Assembly (NCBI RefSeq): GCF_932526225.1
Contig: NC_064041.1
Coordinates: 8,430,313 to 8,494,312 of the forward strand
Origin: Nematostella vectensis
Lineage: Eukaryota > Cnidaria > Anthozoa > Actiniaria > Edwardsiidae
Reading direction: 5' to 3'
DNA length: 64,000 nt
The notes under the pieces were generated by a model. It was not told where the DNA came from, searched no databases, and saw only the letters and a program-made list of their open reading frames with translations. A program made the translations under genes and the position numbers. Below, piece by piece: positions 46,508 to 59,100 of this stretch. Within the stretch, counting starts at the first letter, position 1. Every line of letters starts with the position of its first letter.

Positions 46508-46891
46508 TATACACCGCTCTACTTTCGAGTATTGAGCACTCTCTATGAAAGCCTTCAACCATCATTTTATATATATATATATATATATTTGTTTTTTTCT
46601 TCATTCGGAGTCCAGGGGTGGTTCGAAAACAGGATTTGAAGGTGCTGTTCCCTTTTATCTAGTCTTGAATCTATCATTTTCTTTCATTTTCTTGTGCCTT
46701 ATTTGAACTAAAATCAATCAGAAATCTAAAACAATAGTTTCGTTATTGTTAGGCTTATTTAGGTTGCTATTGGCTGTTGTATCTTGGTTTCATTTGTGCT
46801 AAAGGGCCTGTTACCCTTGATTCGAATAAACGTAAATGAGTTCTCTGTGCATTTTTGGTGGTTCTTACGATGGAACCTGGGTACAAGCAAC

Positions 46892-46905
46892 GTTGCTATA
46901 GTAAC
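46892..46905 (+). promoter_or_regulatory. X-box (RFX-type binding site) upstream of AXDND1
   Basis: GTTGCTATAGTAAC matches the 14-bp nematode X-box consensus GTHNYYATRRNAAC at every position and is an imperfect palindrome. It lies 260 bp before the AXDND1 start codon. RFX factors drive ciliary genes through this site in many animals, which fits a protein of cilia or sperm flagella. The transcription start is not known. Two short upstream ORFs begin at 46910 and 46922. Confidence 0.7.
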
Positions 46906-47164
46906 TAAAATGGATCAAACATGGCGGCCATTTGGTTTGCATTGACTTCTTCTCACAAATACCAAAGTTACTACTACCGTTTCTACGACAAAACTTAGAT
47001 CATAATTTGACAAATCAAGTTCAGCTATCAAACAACAAACCAAAGGTAGCTTTTTTTCTGGTCTGTCTACGATTTAGCGATATTCTGAAGGGAAAACCCT
47101 CATCGAAATTTCGGTTTGTTATGGTTTTTGTGAGTCAATCCCGTGTTGAAGGAATTTAAAGAAA

Positions 47165-50100
47165 ATGACAACTGTAGCACCAAAAACAAGTCCAAGTAAT
47201 GCCAAGACATTAAGAGAGGATACTTTGGGTAAAACATCTCGTGGAAAGGTAAAAGATATACGCGGAACTAGTTCTCCTTGCATTTTACCTGTTCTCGATG
47301 GGAGACCCACCACTGACGAAAATGCAATCGTATCGTACCAAAACCGAGCCACGGTGGAATCACAACAATTCTTGGAGAAAGATCAGACATTTATTACAGC
47401 GGGTTCGGATTTTATTCCCATGGATATCTTGAATAGTTTAACCCAAATACCAGCTCCCCCCACAAGGGAACAACTTGGACCTCCAAGCAAACACAAGAAA
47501 CTTCGACCAATTGAGCAGGTAATTCTTACAGGGTTGAATTTGTAGTTTCATTTTGTTTATTACAAGCAACTTTTATATACATCAAACTATCATTATGGTA
47601 ACTGGGTATTGTCTATAGACATGTGTTATTACAAATAGATATAATCCCTTTGACTCCATGGTATTTTTTGACAAAATTTAAAACGTAAAATATCTGAACA
47701 CAACCAGATAGTGTACCTTTTTTTAATTTCCTTTTTCTTAATTTTTTTTACAGCCTGCCCAAAATAAAACACCTTTGCGTCAAAGCTTTCCAATAGTGCT
47801 TTGCAGTCCCATTTCTCATACCTTTTCGCTTCACTAAACCGAGCGGTAGTGGTATCTTGCACCATGAACATTCATGATCTTCGCATTTTGATCTACACTT
47901 TCTTGATAAGCATTCAAATATTTTTTTGCATAAAGTTACCCTAGCACCGGGTTTGTCATTACTAAAATTATTAACCTTGCAAATAACACCTCAGTAGTTT
48001 TGCTCTACATAAATACTGTTTCAGGCGTGTTCCCAGGATTGGCTGGGGGAGGGGGGGTGCGCAGTCGTAGGTATCATATGGGGAAAGCATAGTATTTGAA
48101 GATACCGGAAATGACCCACTTTTGGGCTACCAAGGGGGGGGGGTGTTCACACACCCTGCACATTTGACATCGGCCTGAAAAGGGGCTGAACGTGCCGTAA
48201 CTATTTTTTTCTTTCCAATTTTTGAAAAATAAATTCACCTGATACTCAGGCTAATCTCTATTTTGATGATTGATCCTGGCTGTGATCCCATATTATGTGA
48301 TCTCCATTTTGATATTTTGATTATTTATTATTTGTCATGCCTGTGACCCCGTAGTTAAAGTATCTATCTTTATTTTGCTGTCAAGAATGGAAGTAGTCCA
48401 GCAAGGCACAGGCCAGCAAATGTGTGGAACTACCCCAAAGGGCGGGAAAAGCTGAAGCACTTGGTGGAACAGCCACCATGTCTATGTGGTGCAGGAAAGT
48501 AAGTTACCTACAAGTAACTTTTAACTGTAGTGACGTTCTAGGGGGGGGGGGGGGGGGTCATCCTATCAAATAACAGCCGAAATTGGAGGGAACAAAGATG
48601 ACACTACTCAAAAAAGTCCAAAAAGTCTGAAAGGTGACTAGTGGACTACAATAAAATTGTTTGATTTTGGTGCTACCCTCTTAGGTTTAGAAATGTGCTT
48701 CCAGCACACCTACAAGGTACAAAAGAATTTTTGTTAGCCTCCCAAAGTGCTATCTGTTATGACTAAAATTGATTTTGCTGCTGACCATCTCTGTTTTTAT
48801 AAGAGTCTATCTCGTCCAGAGTTATATATAAAAAATCAAATCAATCCTTATGTACATTCAAATTCAGCTCTTACGCAGTACTTAACTGCAGATTTTGTGT
48901 GCACATATGTAGCATCACCTAAGTCAACACAGCCAATCCTGGCAAAATCACAGTTTGCAGAAAATCTTGGTTGCAGTCGCCCCTGTTTTGCTAGGGTAAA
49001 TGTCGCAATAATTCTGCAATCACTGTACAATTACAATGGTACTTAACTCATAACAACTTCCCTTATATGTCAGAGAATATTGTGTTCCAATTAACATGAT
49101 GTCATTCAACTCTTGTAGGGATATCTCCTTTTTGTACGATGCAGTTCAAGAGAAGCAATCACCGGAAGTCACAAAAACTTTGGAAAAAATTCCTGCATCT
49201 GTAGAAAGGGAAATCCAGGCACTTGTTGGAAAATCAGATGACAACACAAATAAGAAAATTGCCAAAATGGTAAATAATCATTTGACCAGATTAATGGGAA
49301 GTTAAAAAATGAAATTTTGATTGTTGACAATGTATTTTGTGTACTAGGATGGATCTTCTCAGATTCCAGACACCCTTTTACCATCTGAGTACCATATCGT
49401 CAAAAACCCTGGTGTGATGGGCCTGGAATTCCATGATGAGTAAGTGTCTCATGAATGACTCCTCTTAAAAATATGGTTTGGTATGTAAGGGGAGGGATTG
49501 CTGTTTTATCAAAAGTATTAAAGTATTTTATTAAAAAAGCACATTTCCCAAATGAATGCCTCTTCTAAGATGAAAAATGTGAAGAAGCACATCTCACTGG
49601 AATAAGCACATTGCCTTCACATTTTGCACTTAAAAAGCAATACAAACCTCAACTGGGACATAAAAGATTAAGCAATTACTGTACTTGAGCAATTGGTATT
49701 TAATATGATCTAGCCTGATGGGGGGCCTGTGTTGCATGTAAGTGGTAAGGTAAAGGTGACAAAAATCAAAACTCAAATCAATTGATTTATACATCTCTGC
49801 TTAAATACTTGGCCAAATGCTCACTTAACTGAAGGCTTGGTCATATTTTGAAAATCCCTACACTTGTTTAGGGGAATAAAAAAGGACTGTTCTATGTTTT
49901 ATGTGATTGTCATTGGAAAATGAAATGTAAAAGATGTGATGTTAATGAGCTGTAGCTTTCAACATTAGCTACAGTATACATTCTTCATTTTATGATAATC
50001 ATTTCTTATCTCATCCACATTTGCATATTTTCAGGAAATACACAACATATGTCCATGATCATGAAGACCATCTAACCGTCTTCCCATCAATGTAAGTTGA

Positions 50101-53100
50101 CATTGATCAATGTAAGTTAACAACTCTGTTACAACTTAGTTCAGGGCCATAGCAGGCCTCAAAATATTGGGGGGGGGGGGGGGGTGCAATACAGAAACAT
50201 GAAAAAAATATTGAGGGGGGCACAGCCACGCCCCTATTGGTCATTTTCTTATATATTTTTTTAAATATTGAGGGGACCATGCCCTCAGTGCCCAACCCCA
50301 GCTATGGCCCTGTAGTTTTAAGAAAAGTCAGATCAAATCTTTAGATTCACCCTTTTTTTGTCATGAATGTTTTTGAGCTAATTGTTAGCATATGATAAAC
50401 TGTACTGACTGTTCTTTGCCCGGATCTATTAAATCTTAGTTGAAAGAGCCCCAAACACAATATTTTAAAATGTATTATTTGCTTCTTCATAATGAATATC
50501 TAATACTATATATTATGTATATTGTGGCTTCTAGTATATTTCTAAAACTGTGTCTTCCTAAGCTGAATGACTTAGTCAAGTGTTTGGTGTGCCTGATGAA
50601 GCAACCGCAACTACTGTTAGGGGGTGTACCAATCCATGTGTGATCCTAATATTTAATCACCTTTTGGTATTGCGCAGGAAGCCATCTGGTAGACAGGAGG
50701 TGCTCAAGCTAAAAGTATGTAATAATACTTTACCATCATAGCTATTTAACCAGGCCTGTAGCCCCACCCACCCCCACCCCCTCACACACACATGCACCAC
50801 CACCTAGATTATAAAAAAAAAAAATCAAAAATATGTTTTTTATGGCTTAAGCCCAGGCAAGCGCAAGAGATTTTCCTTTGCGGCTAAGTTAAACCGCATC
50901 TTCGATTGTCTACAGTTTATATTTGGACTTTTTTATGGGAGCGTAAAAATGCAAAGTGGAATCGGAGGTGGAATCCTCCTATGGGACTGTAAGCTGTGAC
51001 CAATTTAATATTTGACAACCAGTCACTTCCTTCTTAGAGAGCCATTAAAACTGACTGACAATAGACACTTGATACTTTTGTTCTGATCTGTTGTTGTCAT
51101 GGTTACAGCATGCGATGGCTTCCCTTCTGGCTCGGGCAGGTGCTGATGATGATGGCAAGGAGCTAACTGGACCCACCCAGGTAAATTAAAATCAGCGTTA
51201 TTATAAACATAATGCTGCAGTGCTGTAGCACAGTCATTGATATTGGGGGGGGGGGGGCATAGCTAGGGGCAGATATAGGGGTTTGGGAAGGAGTCGATTG
51301 TAAAATGAAAAACACCCCTTTCTGGTTAAAAAAAGATAGTCATGTCTCGTTGTTTCGTATGAAATAGCAAATAAGGTTTCAAACTTAGGCCTTGAGGTAG
51401 TCATATCCCATCCCTCTTTTTTAAATGCCTGACCAACTCTTGATTCCATCTTTACAAAAACAAAAAAGTACTGCTTGTTACGGGTGGGGGGGGGGGGGGG
51501 ATCCTAGCAACCCATCCCTTGCTAAGGCCTTAGCTCCATGAGATTTAACAAAAAATCTCAACCTTATCCTTTCTTGTATTTACTATAGTGAGACAAGCAT
51601 CCCATATGTTTTTTGTACTCGTGTGAGTCAATAGTTCCCCCCCCCTGTTAGCTACATACGCTGCTCTGTGCTACTCCTTAAGTTCCTCATTTTCTTTCTG
51701 TTAGATTCACAACTTGCTTGAATTGGTGAAGAAAGAACAGAACATCTATAATGTGTGCTTCAACGAGATCATTCGACAGGTAGGCATAGTATTTGCTTCT
51801 CTAATTCTCTCTCCCTGACTTGCACAAACAACAAAATCATCTCTAAAATGAACATCTTAAAAGCATTCCTTTTACAATTACTGCCAAAGAAGTTAGTCCA
51901 GTTAGTCCAGTTGTAGAATCTTATTTTCATTTCCAAAGTGGAAAAATGACCTTCGGAATAAAGAGCTGTCACACTTGCATTGTAAAAAAAATAGTATAAT
52001 AGAGGTAAAAAAACATTCATTCTAGAAAGCATAGCGGCGTATGTATTTTTGAGCATCAGTGCCATCTGTTAGCGTCATTGCTATAAACTGAAGACTCATT
52101 AGGCAAAATACTGACACACTTTCGTTAATGCCATTGTTACACGAGGCAAATTTATCCTGTAACTAAATAAATGCAAGTTGCACAAATTTGATAGACAGTG
52201 TTTTTTTTAAGCATAAGTAGAAAATTCTCTCGCAATTTTTCTCGAAAAAGAAACGATAAAAAACAAAGCAAGTTGTGGAGGGGTGATGTTACTCCCGAGA
52301 TTCTTTTGCAACTTGTTTGTCATCTACCACGCGCAATCCACGTTTTCAGGTGACAGTTGAGTGTACTGAGAGAGGCGAGCTGCTTGCTGACTTGAGGAGA
52401 CGTTACAGTGGTCTTCTTGACCGTATTCCAAGACAAGTGAAAAGGTGACTTTTGAGACTATCGGATAAAGGGGAGAACTTTGTTTTGCACAGCAGTTTGC
52501 ACATGAGTAACATAATTTTTATAATGTACGATCTCGACTTGTCTTTTCCAGTCTTCACCAAGAAGTGATCGCCCAGCGTGCGCTGGACAGGTGAGCCTAG
52601 TTCTCATGTCGTTATACAAGCATGTGGGAATCATAGCCAAGGTACATGTCCGTTTTAAACTCGCATACTCTTTTTCACAGGCGTCTCACTGAAGAGCTTG
52701 TTCGGTTCAAGGCCTCGATAAGCGCCCTGACGGGGTAAGTTAACGGCGTAAAGCGGCATTTCCATTTACTATAAAAGTACCCCAGAGCGTCAATACATAT
52801 TGCAATCGTTATAACAGGGTCATATCCGTGTGTTCTATACATTGCACATTGTGCTACCACAAAAATACCACATGCATATTCTACCTTTTGACAGGGAGCT
52901 GGCGTCTGTGAAAGCCCACGATCGCGAGGTTACCCAGCAAGCTATTGAAGCCCAACGAAATGTAAGTCACCCAACACTAATCCTACGTATCCGTTCTCTT
53001 TTGAAAACGCAACCTTTTTTATGCACATTTTTGTTGCCCATGATCGCGAGGTTACCCAGCAAGCTATTGAGGCCCAGCGAAACGTAAATCTCCCAGCCCC

Positions 53101-56100
53101 GATCCCACGTATTTATATGTTCTCGTTTTAAAAAGGCAACCTTTTTGTTCCGCTTTCTGCGTCACACTAAGCGTTTTCATTTTGAGACGGCCCGTCCCCA
53201 CTATAACGCAGCAACGATACGAAAACTATAAGAACTTCAACAGCTCATTCTTTGCCAAATTTCGCTTGTTTTTCATCGCACGTGCAAAGTGAATCACGTC
53301 ACCGTTTACGAAAAGTTCCATTTTCTGCGGGTTTTTTCAGTCATAGTTTTCGCGTTTATGTGTGGGGGGTAGCCGTATCCGTAAAGGTTGGATACGTCAC
53401 GTGATGATGAGTCACGCATAATGCGGGGATGTCTAGTCACGCGTCATGCGGGGGTGTCTAGTCACGCAACATGCGGGGATGACTAGTCACGCGTCATGCG
53501 GGGATGTCTAGTCACGCGTCATGCGGGGATGTCTAGTCACGCGTCATGTGGGGATGTGTAGTCACGCGTCATGCGGGGATGTCTAGTCACGCGTCATGCG
53601 GGGATGTCTAGTCACGCGTCATGCGGGTATATCTAGTCACGTATCACGCGGGGATGACTAATCACGCGGGGATGACTAATCACGCAACATGCGGGAATAT
53701 CTAGTCACGTATCACGCGGAGATGTCTAGTCACGCATCACGCTGGGACTTCCAGTCACGCATCATGCGGGTATTTGTAGTCACGCATCACGCGGGATTTC
53801 TAGTCACGCGTCACGCAGGGGTGTCTAGTCACGCATCACTCGTGGGTGTCTAGTCACGCAAAAGTCGCTCCAAAAAGCAATATATGATGTACGTATTGTA
53901 ATCCCTTACTCATATGTTGTTCTGGGATCCTTTTAGCTGGAGGAAGCGCTGCATGAATCAGAGAAAAACGCAAGGTAAGCCGCGATTAAAGCATTAACAG
54001 AAACAAAGACTAGTGAAGTACTATTAAACTTTCTATTATTTTTGAGTTCCGGAGATGAACACAGCTCTAAAGCCCAGTCCAGGCGCTGCCCTTTACATGT
54101 GCCTTTCCACTGTTATCAAGATACGTTTTTTTTTTTCATTGTCAATCCCAGCATTGCATCCTCGTTACACGAAGTCATAGTCTACTTCTCCTTCTTTTTA
54201 CCCTTTTGAATAGTCTATCCTTTTCATCTCGCACAGCGGGGTATATGACTTAAGATTGAGTTATATGTAAGTTAACTAACTCATGGCTTGTCAATCATTA
54301 CAGCTTGCTGTCAGAATATCACGGCTTGTATGAGCTTCAAAGGAACCGTCTCCAGGCGCAAATCGGTGAGTTACGATGTTACATGCTAAGATTACATGCA
54401 TGTGAAGGCTTATTTAGCAAAGGGCGCAGTAAATCATAAACCATTCTCCTTAATGTTTGTCGTCTTTCCCCTTAGTGTCTGTAGGCTTATTGACCGACGG
54501 GCATAGTCAGTTGTCTTTCCCCTTAATGTTTAAAGGCTAATTGGCCGAGGGGTGCATTAAGTCGTCTTTTCCCTTAATGTCTGTAGGCTTATTGACAGAG
54601 GGGCGAAGTCAGTCGTTAACCATTTCCCTTAATGTTTTTCGGCTTATTGTTCTTGGTGAATTTCTGTAGGCTCGTTAACAGAGGAGCGAGACTTGTGGGG
54701 CAGCGCTGCCTACACCCTTGCTCTCAAGGTCACCGATAAACACTCGCTGAACACAGCTAAGAAACTTCATCTTTGTGAAAAGGCTTGGGCAAAGCTCGCG
54801 CGCCATTTCGCCATCTTCCTGAGCGAGAAAGACAGTATTCAGGTAAACACGCTATTACTTCCCGGCATATTATTATTAGCCCAAGTACTATGTTTCCGCC
54901 TCTTAGCGACCGTGGCCACAATTTTTCAGTCTAAAGTTTATTATTCACTATAACGAACGTTTACCTGTAAAGCGGCCAAAAAAACTCATCACTGTTTATG
55001 CTGTCCTGCGCCCCAATGTGCCAAGAAGGACAACAACCCTTTAAGGCATTTAACTATATCAAAATTTAAGATTTCTAACAAATCACAAAAGAAATAGTCG
55101 ACAACAAATACACAACACTTTGGGACTTCCTTATTATTAAGAGGATCTAAAAGGGGCAGTGTCATGGTACGGCCTATGTGTCCTGAGTCATTCTTTATTG
55201 TAAGCCTTTAACCAGCGGCATAGCCAGGATTTTTAACAGGAAGGGGCCCAAAAGGTCCTTTCAAGGCATTTTCTCCTGTATTTTAGATAATGTCTCATAC
55301 ATTTACTGTATTTTTGGCTGCTACAAGGGGGGCCCGGGCCCCCTGGGCCACCCCCCTTGCTACGCCCCTGTTAATTGTCTACAAACGGATGAGCTTTAAG
55401 CTGTCAATGCCTTGTTAAAAAAATATGCAATATTTTATTGAAAACTTTGCTTATTAACAGTTTGTGGTCGTTTTCTTTAAATTTAATCACAACTCGCATC
55501 TTCTGCTACAGGGATCGGATCATCGAACTATTTGGTCATGCCATGTAGCTAGGGATGAAATTTATAAAAAATGTAACATGTGTTTACATTGCTGTTTCTA
55601 TGGCAACAGAACGGGGAACCCGTTAAATTCACTATTCGCGAAATGCTGTTCGATACAGGGACATTTTTAACGAATAAGCTATAGGATATTGTACATCATA
55701 CCTTGGTCGACACTTAAAGGAAGTTTTATTAAAATCTATAAGAGGAATTCCGAGAAATTGGAGTAAAAAAGTTCAATTTCTTCATTTTGAAAGCATTAAA
55801 TAGTCCCCGGAATGGCCCCTAAAACTTGCGATCAACAAAAGCGATTGCTTTCATTTTTGGTATGCTATTAAAAGTAAGAGGTAGCTAAATAACAATGGTA
55901 AAAAAATCCTTGCTCGCTTATGGATTTTTTTTCATGGGCGAATTTCAAAGCAGGTAAATAACCTACGATATCTCAGAATTCCTCTTATAGATTATAATAA
56001 AACTTGTGTCGACCAAGGTCTGATGTACAATTTCTCATATATGTTCGAGATATGTTCTCGTATTACTTAGAGCGTTTCGATGTTGCGACGTTACGTCACA

Positions 56101-59100
56101 TTATAATAATATGATGCGTTACGTCACCGAACATAACGATGCGAATGAGTTACGATGTTATTATGTAATTATTTATATGATGGTTTTTAGCTCGAGAGCC
56201 TGACTGCGCATGTGCAGCAATGGCGCGAAATGGCTGACAAGTTCAACAAACAAATCGAGTCGACAGAGGACAAAATGCGAACGAAGGTACTTAACATTAA
56301 TTGGAAGCACGGAGTTACTCCCGAATAGTGCCGATTAATTTCCGAGTAGTACCAAGTCTTAACCAAATACTACCGAGTCGCTCCCCCAAAGTACCGAAAC
56401 GTGATACAGAGCTTGTTTTTAGTATAGCACCCGAGTCATATCTGCCATGGTCCCGTGGCGTATTAGATTAAAATATCTTGTTTGATTTTGTCTTCTAGCT
56501 AAATCGTCTTGTGAAACAGTTTGAACGATGGAAGAAGGAGTTCGATAAAATTGTAAAGTAAGTTGTGAAGTAAGAAATTTCATTTCCAACATATATATAT
56601 ATATATATATATTAGTGTGTGTGTATATATATATATATTAGTGTGTGTGTATATATATATATATATTAGTGTGTGTGAAGGACGAGAATCACTGGTAAAA
56701 GTTCATTCAGTGTGCAAACCGACCCAGCTCACCTCGTCCCTCTGCGCGCAGGATTCCCAATTCTCGTGATACTAGGCATAAATACAGTCCAATTCTCGGT
56801 TTGAGGATAATTTCATGCGTATACCAGCGATAATCTCCTTGAATTTGGAACCAAACAATGCAAAACGTATAAAACCTTTCATGATTTGCCTGGTATTTGC
56901 AAACGATTCACTTGAAACCGAGTGTTGTGCGGTATTTATGCGTCTTCAGTGCCTATGACCAGCCTGTACAGTGGAACTAGAAACTGGGCTATTGGATTAC
57001 ATTACATTACTATCAGGGTGACCATGCTAGCCCGCGTCGCATTAGAAAGCTTGTTTGATCCCTAACCCTTTCTCTCTTTTAGCTACGATGATGGCAGTGT
57101 AACCATCCCGAGCCAGAAGTTCATAAGTGATCTTAGCGAGGACATGAAGGCGTGGGAGGAGGTGTTCAACCAGGAGGCAGAGAGGTTCACGGGAGAAGTG
57201 CTATTAGCGAGGGAAGACGAGCTCTACCATATGAACAAGCAAGTCGATAAGTGGACGGACGTGGCCTTGAAGGTCAGTGGAAATGGAGCCTTGTTTCAAA
57301 TACCAATAAGTGTGTCTGCCCTTACCCATAATGTTTCCCCAGGTCTCCGGTCTTTTGATTTACTAATTCTGCCGCTCGTTTCTCGGAAAACCTTAGAAAT
57401 CTAAGGTTTTTTTAAAGAACGAGTGCCTGAAGTCCCTGAAGGGCCCTTGTCAGCCACACCTTTCAACTTATGTCGTTTTGAAATAACCATCTTAAAAGAA
57501 AGTTTGATGCTTCTTGTTCAGGCAAATTCATTCGATAACACATTAACTTTCTTTAATTAGCCGATTAAAATGGATGCTCTTTTGGCACTTTTCGTTATTT
57601 TAATACAATGGCGGATAATAGAAACTTGTGTTTAGGTGTTCGGCCGTCACCAGACCCCGGAAGGTGAGAGATGGCCTCAGCACATTGAGATGAAGGAGTT
57701 GAATCAGAACGTGGATAAGCTTCATCAGCAGTACCATGTCAGGATTATCGGCGAGAACGGAGTGGCTAAGGGAATTATAGACCTCGTCAACCCTATAGAG
57801 ACCTGGTAAGGGAAATATAGACCTCGTCAACCCTATAGATACCAGGCAAGGGAAATATAGACCTCGTCAACCCCAGGTAAGGGAATTATAGACCTCATCA
57901 AACCTTATAGATACCAGGTAAGGGAATTATAGACCTCGTCAACCCTATAGAGACCTGGTAAGGGCAATATAGACCTTGTCAACCCTATAGATACCGGGTA
58001 AGGGAAATATAGACCTTGTCAACCCTATAGATACCAGGTAAGGGAATTATAGACCTCGTCAACCCAATAGAGACCTGGTAAGGGCAATATAGACCTCTCA
58101 ACCCTATAGATACCAGGTAAGGGAAATATTGACCTCGTCAACCCTATAGATACCAGGTAAGGGAAATATTGACCTCGTCAACCCTATAGATACCAGGTAA
58201 GGGAATTATAGACCTTGTCAACCCTATAGATACCAGGTAAGGGAAACATAGACCTTGTCAATCCTATAGAGACCAGGTAAGGGAATTATAGACCTTGTCA
58301 ACCCTATAGAGACCAGGTAAGGGAATTATAGACCTTGTCAACCCTATAGATACCGGGTAAGGGAATTATAGACCTCGTCAACCCTATAGATACCGGGTAA
58401 GGGAATTATAGACCTCGTCAACCCTATAGATACCAGGTAAGGGAATTATAGACCTCGTCAACCCAATAGATACCAGGTAAAGGAATGATAGACCTCGTCA
58501 ACCCTATAGATACCTGGTGAAGGAATTATAGACCTCATTAACCCTATAGATACCAGGTAAGGGAATTATAGACCTCGTCAACCCTATAGATACCAGGTAA
58601 GGGACATATAGACCTCGTCAACCCTATAGAGACATGGTAAGGGAAATATAGACCTCGTCAACCCTATAGATACCAGGTAAGGGAAATATTGACCTCGTCA
58701 ACCCTATAGATACCAGGTAAGGGAATTATAGACCCCGTCAACCCTATAGATACCAGGTAAGGGAATTATAGACCTCGTCAACCCTATAGAGACCTGGTAA
58801 GGGCAATATAGACCTCTCAACCCTATAGATACCAGGTAAGGGAATTATAGACCTCGTCAACCCTATAGATACCTGGTGAAGGAATAATAGACCTCATCAA
58901 CCCTATAGATACCAGGTAAGGGAATTATAGACCTCGTCAACCCTATAGATACCAGGTAAGGGAATCATAGGCCTCGTCAACCGTATAGATACCAGGTATA
59001 AGGGAATCATAGACGTCGTCAACCCTATAGAGACCAGATAGAGGAATTATAGACCTCGTCAACCCTATAGATACCAGGTAAGGGAAATATAGACCTCTTC

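Noticed and set aside
48022-48177. Another CAGG-ended hAT-like element in AXDND1 intron 1
   Set aside because: The end CAGGCGTGTTCCCAGG and the interior look related, but the right end does not pair well and the flanks (TGTTT and AAAAG) do not match, so no complete element could be supported.
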